The position numbers and the translations under genes are program-made. Below are positions 38,329 to 47,674 of a stretch of 64,000 bases of DNA, in pieces. The stretch's first letter is position 1. Each line of letters begins with the position of its first letter. The DNA is taken from the NCBI RefSeq assembly GCF_947498825.1, contig NZ_CANMLV010000001.1:620001-684000 (forward strand), read 5' to 3'. The stretch is from an uncultured Cedecea sp. (GTDB lineage: Bacteria > Pseudomonadota > Gammaproteobacteria > Enterobacterales > Enterobacteriaceae). A model generated the notes under the pieces. It saw only the letters and a list, made by a program, of their open reading frames with translations. It was not told where the DNA came from and did not search any database.

Positions 38329-39297
38329 TTAGAGAATATCGCCCAATCTGAGCAGGCCTTGCTCAAGCGTGTCGACTTCTCCTGTCGCCAGTAAACAGCA
38401 AGCTATTTGAATTTTCAATGATTCCGGGACGGCTTCCACGCCAGCCAGACAACGTTCAATCCAGCGCGCGGTCACTTCCGGATCTTTGCTTTCTGGTAAG
38501 GCAACTTCATTATCAGTAATACTTTGCTGCCTTTCACTCAAGATCCGTGTCCCATGCTTATCGACCAGCGCAATTTGCGGGCAACGCAATGGATTAGCAT
38601 AGACTTCCCCTTCGGTGCCATGCATCACTAATGCACGTCCGCCAATATCCGAGAAAAAAGTCCCGACTTTGGCTAAATATTCAGGATGCGAGACACTGGA
38701 CAAACGTAATGCGGAATCCTCCGCAAACGGCGTCGCTAATTTCGCCAACGTATGGGCGCTATTACGCACCCCCATTTGCCAGCGAAGTGCCAGCTGCTTT
38801 TCCAGTGGCGGGCAAAAGGCCCCGACAGGAATATACACTGGATGCTTTGATTCAAGCTGGGCCTGAGCCTGGCCTGCATACTGAACCGGATGGATGCCTA
38901 ACAAAGTAAATACCGTTTCGGTCAAGACCCGAGTTTGATCTACGCTGATACCATGTACAACCACCGGATAGCCTAACCTACTCAGTAGCATCGCTAGTAA
39001 TGGCGTCAAATTAGCTTGCTTACGTGCTCCGTTATAGGATGGTATAACAACAGGCATCAGCTTGCCCACAGGTGGAGTTAAACGGATAACCTGCTGTTGC
39101 ATGGCATCATAAAAGCCCCGTAGTTCTTCTTCACCTTCCCCTTTGATACGCAGAGCAATTAAGATCCCCCCTAATTCAAGATCAGGGACTTCGCCGCTAA
39201 GCATCTTGCCATAGAGTTCATGTGCTGTAGCATAATCAAGATCTCTGGCATGATTTTTCCCGCGACCGACTTCTTTAATAATTTTGCGATAGTCCAT
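38329..39297 (-). CDS. ybiB: YbiB, anthranilate phosphoribosyltransferase-like nucleic-acid-binding protein
   Basis: A 322-residue member of the TrpD2/YbiB branch of the glycosyltransferase family 3 fold (E. coli YbiB 320 aa). An N-terminal helical domain (about 1-70) precedes the catalytic-like domain. Conserved stretches include VVIPSYNGARKQANLTPLLA and GVRNSAHTLAKL. E. coli YbiB binds nucleic acid and lacks TrpD activity; it is LexA-linked through its operon with dinG. It follows dinG by 14 bases, so the two share a transcript. Confidence 0.92.
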   Translation of the reverse strand: MDYRKIIKEVGRGKNHARDLDYATAHELYGKMLSGEVPDLELGGILIALRIKGEGEEELRGFYDAMQQQVIRLTPPVGKLMPVVIPSYNGARKQANLTPLLAMLLSRLGYPVVVHGISVDQTRVLTETVFTLLGIHPVQYAGQAQAQLESKHPVYIPVGAFCPPLEKQLALRWQMGVRNSAHTLAKLATPFAEDSALRLSSVSHPEYLAKVGTFFSDIGGRALVMHGTEGEVYANPLRCPQIALVDKHGTRILSERQQSITDNEVALPESKDPEVTARWIERCLAGVEAVPESLKIQIACCLLATGEVDTLEQGLLRLGDIL

Positions 39298-39311
39298 GCA
39301 GACTCTCCTTA

Positions 39312-41477
39312 TTATTTTTTGCCTACATTTTTACGTCGATCCCGTCTTTTGGGTTCAGGTATCGTCGTCATCAGTTTAGATTCAGGAACAGCTGGCTGCG
39401 TCACAGGGAAAACAGGCAGTGCTGCCAGTAACCTCTCACCATAGCGTTTACTGAGCAAACGGCTGTCATAAATAACTATCTCACCATAACAGGCATGACT
39501 ACGAATTAAACGCCCTACTTGCTGTATTAAGTTAAAAGAGGCACTGGGTAAGCTTTGTACTTCAAAAGGATAACGGTTAAGACTTTTCAGCCACTCACCT
39601 TCCGTCAGAACAACCGGGCTGTCTATCGGAGGAAAAGCTATTTTATGGATATGTACCTGAGTGAGTAACTTGCCTTTTAAATCCAGACCCTCAGCAAAAG
39701 ATTGCAATCCGATCAAGACACTGGTCTCTCCTTGCTCGATACGCTTACGGTGTAATTCAACCAACCTGTAACGAGGCTGATCGCCCTGGACCAATAGCAT
39801 CAGGCGCAGGTCAGTTACATAGGTTAAAAACTGCTGCATCGCACGCCCACTGGCAAACAATACCAGCATCGCTTTATGTTCCCCTTTCACCAGTTCAGCA
39901 CGAAAAAATGCTGCCATTTCAGCGATATGCTCGGCTTCATTGGCCATCACGGGCTCAAATCGCATTTGAGGAATAACGATTTTACCCTGCTCAACATGGT
40001 TAAACGGCGAGTCGAGTGCAATAAAACGGTCTCCGGCCTTTTCGCTCAGACCACTCATCTCCTGTAAGCGATCAAAACGGTTGAGAGAGCGAAGTGTGGC
40101 TGAAGTGATAACGACATGGGGAACTTTCCGCCAGAGTAGTTTTTCCAGCTGACTACTCACGCGGATCCCGACGCAATGAAAAATAAGATGGAACTGCCCG
40201 TCCCATTGTTCACGGGTCAGCCATTTTGTCACGGGTGCGCCGGAAGCCTGCTCCATCGAAGCCAGTTTCCAGAGTTTACTTTGCGCTTCAAAATACCCCA
40301 GTGCCCGATTCATCTGTAACAGAGCACGATATAAACGAACAATATCGTGCTGGGCCGTTTTCTCACTTAAATCATTAAGCAGTGCTTCAGACAAGCTCCG
40401 TAGCCCTTCCATCAACTTTGCCAGCCGCAGACAAATATCCATCATTTGTTCGGGCAGCAATCCCATTTCAAAGCGATATTCTCCGATCTGTCCTTCAGGC
40501 AGCCAAGCCGATACACAGGTATTAAATGCTTTTATAAGTTCATTAACTTCTTCGCAATGGAGTACCAGGCGATCGGCTCGCGCCAATGGAGGGGGCGTTT
40601 TCGGACGAAACTGTGTCATACAGGTTTCAACCAGTTTACTGAACAAGTCCAGTTGCAGCAGACTGTGGCTGACGGTGATTTCCGCACTCATCTCTAATGC
40701 ATCGCGCGCGACATCCGCCAGGTGGTGCCCTTCGTCGAGTACCAGCAACATATTTTTCGCTTCTGGCAATACTGCATCACTTTCCAGCGCCGCCATCACT
40801 AATGCATGATTAGCAACGATGACTTCAGCATCATCAATTTCCCTGCGCGCCAGGAAGAATGGGCAAAATTTATACCAGTGGCAATTGCGTCCTAAGCAGC
40901 TAGCTTTGTCAGTACTCAGTTTACGCCACAGCTCATCGCTGATGATTTCATCAGTATGATCGCGCAACCCATCCCATTTAGAGTTATCAAGGCTGACTTG
41001 TAGTTTCGCGCAGCGCTGTTGCTCTTCTTTACTGCTCGGGGCGAGTTCATCTTCAAGAAATGCCAGTAAGTCGCTCTGGGTTTGATTATCGGTCGCCAGT
41101 GCAGAAAGATTCCTCGGACAAACATAACGGCCGCGTCCAAACGCAGCAGTAAACTTTAAATCCGGAATAATTTTTCGTAGCAAGGGCAGATCTTTACTGA
41201 AGATTTGATCTTGCAGCGCAACGTTCGCAGTACTCACCACCAGCTTTTTTTGCTCCGACCGCGCCACTGCAATCCCCGGAATCAGATAAGAGAAGGTTTT
41301 ACCCACCCCGGTTGGTGCCTCAATAGCCAAATGACGCCCTTCATCTCCTGCAAGTGTTTTAGCCACTTCGGCTATCATTTGGCGTTGGGGAGCCCGTGGA
41401 ATAAAATCCGCTATTTGCTGTTGTAAGCCCTTATACCAGGCACCGATTTGCGCTTTCTGCGCGGACGACAAAGCCAT
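39312..41477 (-). CDS. dinG: ATP-dependent DNA helicase DinG
   Basis: A 721-residue XPD-like superfamily 2 helicase (E. coli 716). The ATG at 41477 gives the family N terminus MALSSAQKAQIGAWYKGL; 42 further codons upstream span the LexA box and are rejected. Walker A is APTGVGKT (about 54-61), the DEAH box is DEGH, and the iron-sulphur cysteines lie in RYVCPRN and SCLGRNCHWYKFCPF. C-terminal helicase motif VGRLIRS. It unwinds 5'-3', including R-loops and D-loops, as part of the SOS response. Confidence 0.96.
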   Translation of the reverse strand: MALSSAQKAQIGAWYKGLQQQIADFIPRAPQRQMIAEVAKTLAGDEGRHLAIEAPTGVGKTFSYLIPGIAVARSEQKKLVVSTANVALQDQIFSKDLPLLRKIIPDLKFTAAFGRGRYVCPRNLSALATDNQTQSDLLAFLEDELAPSSKEEQQRCAKLQVSLDNSKWDGLRDHTDEIISDELWRKLSTDKASCLGRNCHWYKFCPFFLARREIDDAEVIVANHALVMAALESDAVLPEAKNMLLVLDEGHHLADVARDALEMSAEITVSHSLLQLDLFSKLVETCMTQFRPKTPPPLARADRLVLHCEEVNELIKAFNTCVSAWLPEGQIGEYRFEMGLLPEQMMDICLRLAKLMEGLRSLSEALLNDLSEKTAQHDIVRLYRALLQMNRALGYFEAQSKLWKLASMEQASGAPVTKWLTREQWDGQFHLIFHCVGIRVSSQLEKLLWRKVPHVVITSATLRSLNRFDRLQEMSGLSEKAGDRFIALDSPFNHVEQGKIVIPQMRFEPVMANEAEHIAEMAAFFRAELVKGEHKAMLVLFASGRAMQQFLTYVTDLRLMLLVQGDQPRYRLVELHRKRIEQGETSVLIGLQSFAEGLDLKGKLLTQVHIHKIAFPPIDSPVVLTEGEWLKSLNRYPFEVQSLPSASFNLIQQVGRLIRSHACYGEIVIYDSRLLSKRYGERLLAALPVFPVTQPAVPESKLMTTIPEPKRRDRRKNVGKK

Positions 41478-41489
41478 GAACACCACATT

Positions 41490-41509
41490 TACTGTATAAA
41501 CAACCACTA
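41490..41509 (-). promoter_or_regulatory. LexA box of dinG
   Basis: TACTGTATAAACAACCACTA (as read on the plus strand), 13 bases upstream of the dinG ATG. It keeps the strong half (TACTGTATAAACA) of the E. coli dinG operator. The other half is poorer (CCACTA), so SOS control is probably retained, at moderate affinity. Confidence 0.75.
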
Positions 41510-41649
41510 TTGTTTCATTTTTTGTGGCTTGGCTGTAGCTTTTTTTATGCTGACCATAAGTTGAGAACTCCCCACAGATTATAACCCGCTTGACCCATGA
41601 CAAGGCAGGGCCTGTCTTTCTGCCGTTATAATTGTTTCTCTTTTATTTT

Positions 41650-41721
41650 CCCAAATAATTCGAGTCGCTTATCGCGCCGTCTTCATTAGCCGCCTGAGCA
41701 ACTTGAAGTATAACGGTTATA
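41650..41721. repeat. Dispersed palindromic repeat, short copy E
   Basis: 72 bp with both ends (CCAAATAATTCGAGTCGC ... CAACTTGAAGTATAACGG and TTATA) but an internal deletion. Its right end is 13 bases before the GTG start of roxA, so it lies in the roxA leader or promoter. Confidence 0.75.
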
Positions 41722-41734
41722 CAGGTGACTCACG

Positions 41735-42856
41735 GTGGACTATCAATTAAATATCGACTGGACTGAATTTTTGGCCACTTACTGGCAAAAGAAGCCGGTT
41801 ATTCTTAAAAATGCCTTACCTGGTTTTATCGATCCTATTAGTCCTGATGAACTTGCAGGCCTGGCGATGGAAAATGAAATCGATAGTCGTCTGGTCAGCT
41901 TTACCGAAGGTAAATGGCACGCCAGTCACGGACCATTTGAAGATTTTGAAAATCTGGGTGAGAGTCACTGGTCGTTGCTGGTTCAGGCAGTAAACCACTG
42001 GCATATGCCCGCAGCTGAACTACTAAAACCTTTCCGTACACTGCCTGACTGGCGTCTTGATGATCTGATGATCTCCTTCTCCGTACCTGGCGGTGGTGTC
42101 GGTCCTCATATTGACAATTATGATGTTTTTATCATTCAGGGAATGGGAAGTCGCCGCTGGCGCGTGGGTGATAAACTGCCAATGAGACAGTTTTGCCCGC
42201 ACCCTGCTTTGCTGCATGTTGACCCTTTCACACCGATTATTGATGATGATTTAGCACCTGGCGATATTCTCTATATTCCACCAGGTTTTCCGCACGATGG
42301 TTATAGCCATCAGACTTCACTCAACTATTCAGTCGGTTTTCGTGGCCCAAACAGCCGGGACTTAATAAGCAGTTTTGCCGACTATGTGCTAGAGAATGAT
42401 TTTGGCGGCGAGCACTATGCGGACCCTGAACTCACGCTTCGCCCTAATCCCGGCCGCATAGAAGTCAGTGAAGTGGATAAAATACGCAGTATGATGACAG
42501 GTTTAATACAACAGCCCGAAGCCTTTAATCAGTGGTTCGGAAGCTTTATTACGACTCCTCGCCATGAACTGGATATTGCTGCCGCTGAGCCGCCTTACAC
42601 CGCAAGTGAAGTCGCCACCGTTTTACGCCAAGGCAACGTGCTTATCCGCCTGAGTGGATTACGCGTACTGGAAATTGATAGCGCCTGTTTTGTTAACAGT
42701 GAACCGCTGGAAATCAGCCACCAGAAAGCCGCCAGTGCCTTATGCCGCTTTACCCGCCTCACCCATAAAGAACTGGGAGATGCGCTGGACGACCTGCAAT
42801 TTATTCGCGAACTCACCGCCCTGATTAATCAGGGCTACTGGTATTTTGATAATTAA
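41735..42856 (+). CDS. roxA: Ribosomal protein L16 arginine 3-hydroxylase RoxA (YcfD)
   Basis: A 373-residue JmjC-fold 2-oxoglutarate/Fe(II) oxygenase, exactly the E. coli length. The iron triad is H125, D127 (GPHIDNYD) and H187 (FPHDGY). It hydroxylates an arginine of ribosomal protein L16. The start is GTG (GTG GAC TAT), aligned with E. coli MEYQL; AGGTG lies 8 bases upstream. In E. coli it neighbours phoQ; here it follows dinG head-to-head across a repeat copy. Confidence 0.95.
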   Translation: MDYQLNIDWTEFLATYWQKKPVILKNALPGFIDPISPDELAGLAMENEIDSRLVSFTEGKWHASHGPFEDFENLGESHWSLLVQAVNHWHMPAAELLKPFRTLPDWRLDDLMISFSVPGGGVGPHIDNYDVFIIQGMGSRRWRVGDKLPMRQFCPHPALLHVDPFTPIIDDDLAPGDILYIPPGFPHDGYSHQTSLNYSVGFRGPNSRDLISSFADYVLENDFGGEHYADPELTLRPNPGRIEVSEVDKIRSMMTGLIQQPEAFNQWFGSFITTPRHELDIAAAEPPYTASEVATVLRQGNVLIRLSGLRVLEIDSACFVNSEPLEISHQKAASALCRFTRLTHKELGDALDDLQFIRELTALINQGYWYFDN

Positions 42857-42864
42857 TTCCCACC

Positions 42865-42933
42865 TGAATGAGGCGTGCAATTCAGTGCGCCTCACGCACG
42901 CAGCACCCAAGTAACTTGAAGTATGACGGGTAC
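42865..42933. repeat. Dispersed palindromic repeat, half copy F
   Basis: The right half only: GCGCCTCACGCACGCAGCAC, then AAGTAACTTGAAGTATGACGG and GTACA, matching the right half of copy A closely. It begins just after the roxA stop and may have replaced its terminator. Confidence 0.75.
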
Positions 42934-43013
42934 ACACCCTGTTTAAGCATTAAAAGGTTCATTTATCCCCCAATTTCCCTTTATAATCGCGGCATCAAGC
43001 GATGGAGTAAAAA

Positions 43014-43121
43014 ATGAAATTGTCAAAAATTGTGCTGGTAAGTGGAATGGTTGTTATGGCTCTGGGCGGGATCAGTGGAGTTATGCTGGCTGGCTATATC
43101 ATCATTGTGCGTACAGTTTAA
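43014..43121 (+). CDS. yohO: Small membrane protein YohO
   Basis: A 35-residue ORF: MKLSKIVLVSGMVVMALGGI then SGVMLAGYIIIVRTV. It matches E. coli YohO ([20 protein letters not shown]...), with the identical MALGGI and GVMLAGY core and the same length. A single transmembrane helix covers about 6-32. GGAG lies 7 bases upstream, and a -10-like TATAAT at 42981. In E. coli yohO also sits next to bglX, so context supports the call. Function unknown. Confidence 0.9.
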   Translation: MKLSKIVLVSGMVVMALGGISGVMLAGYIIIVRTV

Positions 43122-43181
43122 AACCTCCGGCAGGGTGATAAACCTCCATTTACCGTAAATTCCCCCAGCTTTTACCTGCTG

Positions 43182-43306
43182 ATACCCAAAATAATTCACG
43201 TTGCTCCCAGGCGTAAAGCTTCGGCAGGCGATGAGCACAGAGAGACTGTGTGATTCCGCTGTCCGGACTCAGGCAACAGCCAAGAAAACTGAAGTATGAC
43301 GGATAC
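43182..43306. repeat. Dispersed palindromic repeat, copy G
   Basis: A 125-bp copy in the orientation of copy A: ATACCCAAAATAATTCACG ... AACTGAAGTATGACGGATAC, with the core CGATGAGCACAGAGAGACTG and TGTGATTC. More diverged than B and D. It lies between yohO and the 3' end of bglX. Confidence 0.88.
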
Positions 43307-43346
43307 AAGAGACAAGCCATACTCAACGGTATGGCTTGTCAGAAAC

Positions 43347-45644
43347 TTACTCTAAAGTAAATTCCCCCTGTTTCACTTGCTCAGAATCCAGACCAACAAA
43401 GACGTTAAATTTGCCCGGCTCTGCGACATACTTCATTTTGGCGTTCCAGAATTTCAGCGCATTGACATCAATCGGGAAATTGACCGTCTGGCTTTCGCCC
43501 GGCTTCAATGTGACTTTGGTAAAACCTTTCAGTTCTTTAACCGGACGGCTCATTGAAGCAGTCACATCCTGCAAATACATCTGCACTACGGTGGCGCCTT
43601 CAAGTTTACCCGAGTTAGTTACGGTTACACTCGCCTCCACGCTACCGTCAGCCTTCATAACCGGAGAAGACATTTTCACATCAGACAGCGTAAAAGTGGT
43701 ATAGCTCAAACCGTAACCAAATGGATACAGCGGCCCTGTGGTTTCATCAAAATAACGTGAAGTATACTTATTCGGTTTTTCAGGATTGAAAGGTCGGCCA
43801 GTATTTAAGTGATTATAATAAGTAGGAACTTGCCCTACTGAACGCGGGAACGACATCGGCAGTTTTCCCGATGGGTTATAGTCACCGAACAGCACATCGG
43901 CAATGGCATTACCACCTTCGGTACCACTGTACCAAGTTTCCAGCATGGCATCTGCTTGCTTGTCTTCATTCACCAGTGCCAGTGGACGTCCATTCATCAG
44001 CACCAGTACCAGCGGTTTACCCGTGGTTTTCAGTGCAGCAATTAAATTACGCTGGCTAAGGGGTAAAGTCAGATCGGTACGGCTGGAAGCTTCATGCGCC
44101 ATGCCCTGGGCTTCCCCTACCACTGCAACAATCACGTCCGATTTTTTTGCCACTTCAAGAGCTTCATCAATCATTTCCTGCTCTGAACGCGGGTCAACGA
44201 CAACCGCAGGCTCGTATTGATTCAGAAACTCAACAATTGCTTTATCATTGGTGACATTCGAACCTTTGGCATACAGCACAGTCCCCTTAGGTCCGATAGC
44301 ATTTTTAATGCCCTCTAATACCGTCACGGATTGAGCAGCTACGCCCGCAGCAGACCAGCTACCCATCGCATCTCGTTTACTGTCAGCTAACGCCCCTATC
44401 ACTGCAACGGTGGTGTTTTTATTTAGCGGCAGGGTTTGTTGCTGATTTTTCAGTAACACCATACTTTCCCGGGCTACGCTGCGTGCTTCAGTGCGATGAA
44501 GACGACTTTCCGCGTTGGTATCAACCGGGTCTGAGCCAACAGGTCCCAAGTGGCTGTAGGGATCGTTAAACAGTCCCATATCGTATTTCACATTCAGAAC
44601 GTGTCGCGTCGCGTCGTCAAGATCGGCCATTGAAACTTCGCCGCTCTTCACTAGTTCGGGCAAGTATTGGCTGTAATACTCATCGCTCATGCTCATGTTC
44701 ACACCAGCTTTCAGCGCGACACGCACCGCATCTTTAGGATCACTGGCTACGCCATGTTTAATCAGCTCTTTAATCGCTCCGTGATCGGAAATAGTAATAC
44801 CGGTAAACTTCCAGTCATCACGCAAAATTTCTTTCAGTAACCAAGTGTCTGCGGCTGCAGGCGTTCCATTCAGAGCGTTAAGCGCCACCATCACGCCCCC
44901 ACTCCCCGCATCCAGGGCTGCTTTGAAAGGCGGCAGATAGTCATTAAATAAACTCTGCATACTCATATCAACGCTGTTGTACTCTTTACCCCCTTCTACG
45001 GCACCGTAAGCAGCAAAGTGTTTCACGCTGGTCATCACCGAGTGGCGGTCTGCCGGGCTTTTACCCTGCATCGCTTTAACCATCGTACTGCCCATCACCG
45101 AAGTCAGGTAAGTATCCTCACCAAATCCTTCAGAGACACGGCCCCAGCGAGGATCACGGGAAACATCAACCATCGGTGCCCAGGTCATATTCAGCCCATC
45201 ATCTGCCGCTTCATAAGCGGATATGCGCCCAACGGTACTGACTGCATCAAGGTTAAAAGACGAGGCCAGCCCAAGGCTGATTGGAAAGACGGTACGCTGA
45301 CCATGCAGAACATCATAGGCAAAAAACAGGGGGATTTTCAGGCGACTGAGTTCCATCACTTGATCCTGCATAACACGAATATCCTGGCGCGTAACAGTAT
45401 TGAAAATAGCTCCGACCTGCCCCACCTTGATCATTTCGCGAATCGCCTCTTTCGGCGTACCTGGGCCAACGCTTATCAAGCGTAGCTGGCCAATTTTTTC
45501 ATCCAGCGTCATTTGCTTAAGTAAATCTGTCACAAAAGCATCACGCGCTTCAGGGGTGAGTGGATGCTGGGTAAACATCTCATTGGCCAGAGCTGGCTGC
45601 AGAGCCAGACTTACTGCAATACCTACAGAACAGAGCCATTTCAT
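43347..45644 (-). CDS. bglX: Periplasmic beta-glucosidase BglX
   Basis: A 765-residue glycoside hydrolase family 3 enzyme, the E. coli length, with signal peptide MKWLCSVGIAVSLALQPALA. The catalytic nucleophile aspartate is in TISDHGAI; the N-terminal TIM-barrel-like domain, the alpha/beta sandwich and the C-terminal fibronectin-III-like domain (about 670-765) are all present. It hydrolyses beta-glucosides in the periplasm. Divergent from dld as expected from the E. coli order bglX-dld-pbpG. Confidence 0.96.
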   Translation of the reverse strand: MKWLCSVGIAVSLALQPALANEMFTQHPLTPEARDAFVTDLLKQMTLDEKIGQLRLISVGPGTPKEAIREMIKVGQVGAIFNTVTRQDIRVMQDQVMELSRLKIPLFFAYDVLHGQRTVFPISLGLASSFNLDAVSTVGRISAYEAADDGLNMTWAPMVDVSRDPRWGRVSEGFGEDTYLTSVMGSTMVKAMQGKSPADRHSVMTSVKHFAAYGAVEGGKEYNSVDMSMQSLFNDYLPPFKAALDAGSGGVMVALNALNGTPAAADTWLLKEILRDDWKFTGITISDHGAIKELIKHGVASDPKDAVRVALKAGVNMSMSDEYYSQYLPELVKSGEVSMADLDDATRHVLNVKYDMGLFNDPYSHLGPVGSDPVDTNAESRLHRTEARSVARESMVLLKNQQQTLPLNKNTTVAVIGALADSKRDAMGSWSAAGVAAQSVTVLEGIKNAIGPKGTVLYAKGSNVTNDKAIVEFLNQYEPAVVVDPRSEQEMIDEALEVAKKSDVIVAVVGEAQGMAHEASSRTDLTLPLSQRNLIAALKTTGKPLVLVLMNGRPLALVNEDKQADAMLETWYSGTEGGNAIADVLFGDYNPSGKLPMSFPRSVGQVPTYYNHLNTGRPFNPEKPNKYTSRYFDETTGPLYPFGYGLSYTTFTLSDVKMSSPVMKADGSVEASVTVTNSGKLEGATVVQMYLQDVTASMSRPVKELKGFTKVTLKPGESQTVNFPIDVNALKFWNAKMKYVAEPGKFNVFVGLDSEQVKQGEFTLE

Positions 45645-45819
45645 CGAATTTATTCTCTTCTATCCATGCTACGTTAGGATCTGCAGTTTGCCACATTGCC
45701 GACACAGGAAGAAGGATAATGCTCCGACTCTCTGTTGTTTTAGATATGATTTGGCATTGCATCAAGTTTTTTCAGCGCTATGCTAAACAGCAATAATTTA
45801 TGCCCCACAAGGAGTGGAC

Positions 45820-47583
45820 ATGTCTGTTCAAAATACTATTGATAATAAGACATTGATAAAAGACCTTACCAGTCAGCTTGGTTCTCAACATGTATTGACC
45901 AGCCCAGATAAAACAGCCCGTTATCGTAAAGGCTTCCGATCCGGACAAGGTGATGCTCTGGCAGTAGTTTTCCCAGGATCATTACTTGAATTATGGCGTG
46001 TGCTGAGTCTCTGTGTGGCAGCGGATAAAATTATTTTGATGCAAGCGGCCAATACCGGTCTGACAGAAGGCTCGACACCCAACGGTAATGACTACGATCG
46101 TGAAATCGTGATTATCAGCACGCGTCGTCTGGATAAATTGCAGTTACTGGATGAAGGAAAGCAGGTACTTGCTTTCCCTGGAAGCAGTCTGTACCAGCTT
46201 GAAAAAGCACTGAAACCCTTAGGTCGTGAGCCACATTCGGTCATTGGCTCCTCCTGTATTGGCGCTTCAGTGATTGGCGGAGTATGTAATAACTCCGGTG
46301 GCTCTTTGGTGCAACGTGGACCGGCCTATACCGAGATGGCGCTCTATGCGCGGATTAACGAACAAGGCAACCTAACGCTGGTTAACCATCTGGGGATCGA
46401 TTTAGGCACCACTCCGGAGCAGATCCTCGGTAAACTCGACGATGAACGAATCAGGCCCGAAGATGTAAAATATGATGGTCGTCAGGCCTCAGATAGTGAA
46501 TATGCCCAACGCGTACGTGATGTCGATGCTGATACCCCTTCACGTTTTAATGCCGATCCTGGTCGTCTGTTTGAGGCCTCAGGCTGTGCGGGCAAACTGG
46601 CTGTTTTTGCTGTGCGTCTGGATACCTTCCCCAGCGAAAAACAAAATGAAGTCTTTTATATCGGAACCAACAATCCGAATGTTCTGACTGAGCTCCGCCG
46701 TCATATCCTGGCGAACTTTAAGCATTTACCGGTCGCGGGCGAATATATGCATCGTGATATTTACGATATTGCCGCGGTCTACGGTAAAGATACGTTTATG
46801 ATGATAGATAAACTCGGCACGGACAAAATGCCGTTGTTTTTTAATCTGAAAGGCCGTACCGATGCGTTACTGGAGAAAGTGCCCTTTGTGAAGCCCTATT
46901 TCACCGATCGCTTCATGCAGCGCCTTTGCTCCCTGTTCCCGGCACACTTACCTATGCGGATGAAACAATACCGGGATCAGTACGAGCACCACTTATTGTT
47001 GAAGATGTCAGGTGAAGGTATTCAGGAAGCTCGCGACTGGCTAAATCACTATTTTCAACAGGCTGAGGGCGGCTTTTTTGTCTGTACAGCACAAGAAGGG
47101 GCTAAAGCATTTCTACACCGCTTTGCCGCGGCTGGCGCTGCGATTCGTTATCATGCAGTCCATGCCGATGAAGTCGAAGATATCCTGGCCCTGGATATTG
47201 CCCTGCGTCGTAATGATACTGAATGGCTGGAACAGTTGCCGCCTGAAATCAGTGATAAAATTAGCCATAGCCTCTATTACGGACACTTTATGTGCCATGT
47301 ATTCCATCAGGATTACATTGTTAAAAAAGGAGTCGATGTTCACGAGTTAAAGGCGCAGATGCTTGAATTATTGAATCAGCGCGGAGCACAGTATCCTGCG
47401 GAACATAACGTCGGACATTTGTATCAGGCCCCCGAGGCACTAGTGCAGTTCTATCAGAGTAACGATCCGACCAATAGCATGAATCCGGGTATCGGAAAAA
47501 CCAGCAAATATAAAGGCTGGGCAGAATGTGGTTGCTCACATTCTCATGAAAGCGAAGCGACAGTCTCAAAGCCTACGCATTAA
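45820..47583 (+). CDS. dld: Quinone-dependent D-lactate dehydrogenase Dld
   Basis: A 587-residue peripheral inner-membrane FAD enzyme that oxidises D-lactate to pyruvate and reduces quinone. The ATG at 45820 has AAGGAG five bases upstream. An FAD-binding PCMH-type domain (about 35-250: NTGLTEGSTPNG, GSSCIGASVIGG) precedes the membrane-binding and cap domains. It ends at NPGIGKTSK in E. coli terms, but here carries an extra tail of some 16 residues with ECGCSHSHESE, rich in Cys and His. Followed by a strong terminator. Confidence 0.96.
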   Translation: MSVQNTIDNKTLIKDLTSQLGSQHVLTSPDKTARYRKGFRSGQGDALAVVFPGSLLELWRVLSLCVAADKIILMQAANTGLTEGSTPNGNDYDREIVIISTRRLDKLQLLDEGKQVLAFPGSSLYQLEKALKPLGREPHSVIGSSCIGASVIGGVCNNSGGSLVQRGPAYTEMALYARINEQGNLTLVNHLGIDLGTTPEQILGKLDDERIRPEDVKYDGRQASDSEYAQRVRDVDADTPSRFNADPGRLFEASGCAGKLAVFAVRLDTFPSEKQNEVFYIGTNNPNVLTELRRHILANFKHLPVAGEYMHRDIYDIAAVYGKDTFMMIDKLGTDKMPLFFNLKGRTDALLEKVPFVKPYFTDRFMQRLCSLFPAHLPMRMKQYRDQYEHHLLLKMSGEGIQEARDWLNHYFQQAEGGFFVCTAQEGAKAFLHRFAAAGAAIRYHAVHADEVEDILALDIALRRNDTEWLEQLPPEISDKISHSLYYGHFMCHVFHQDYIVKKGVDVHELKAQMLELLNQRGAQYPAEHNVGHLYQAPEALVQFYQSNDPTNSMNPGIGKTSKYKGWAECGCSHSHESEATVSKPTH

Positions 47584-47605
47584 TTATTATCGACAAGAAT
47601 GTTCT

Positions 47606-47641
47606 GTGCGGGAAGGTCATTTGACCCTCCCGCACTTTTTT
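47606..47641 (+). terminator. Terminator between dld and pbpG
   Basis: GTGCGGGA-A-GGTC ... GACC-C-TCCCGCAC with an A/C bulge pair, followed by six T. It ends dld transcription. Confidence 0.92.
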
Positions 47642-47674
47642 GCGTCAATAACTGATGGCATTAATAATCGATAA

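Noticed and set aside
45018-45485. 155-codon frame antisense to bglX
   Set aside because: Histidine/arginine-rich shadow of the conserved bglX coding sequence.
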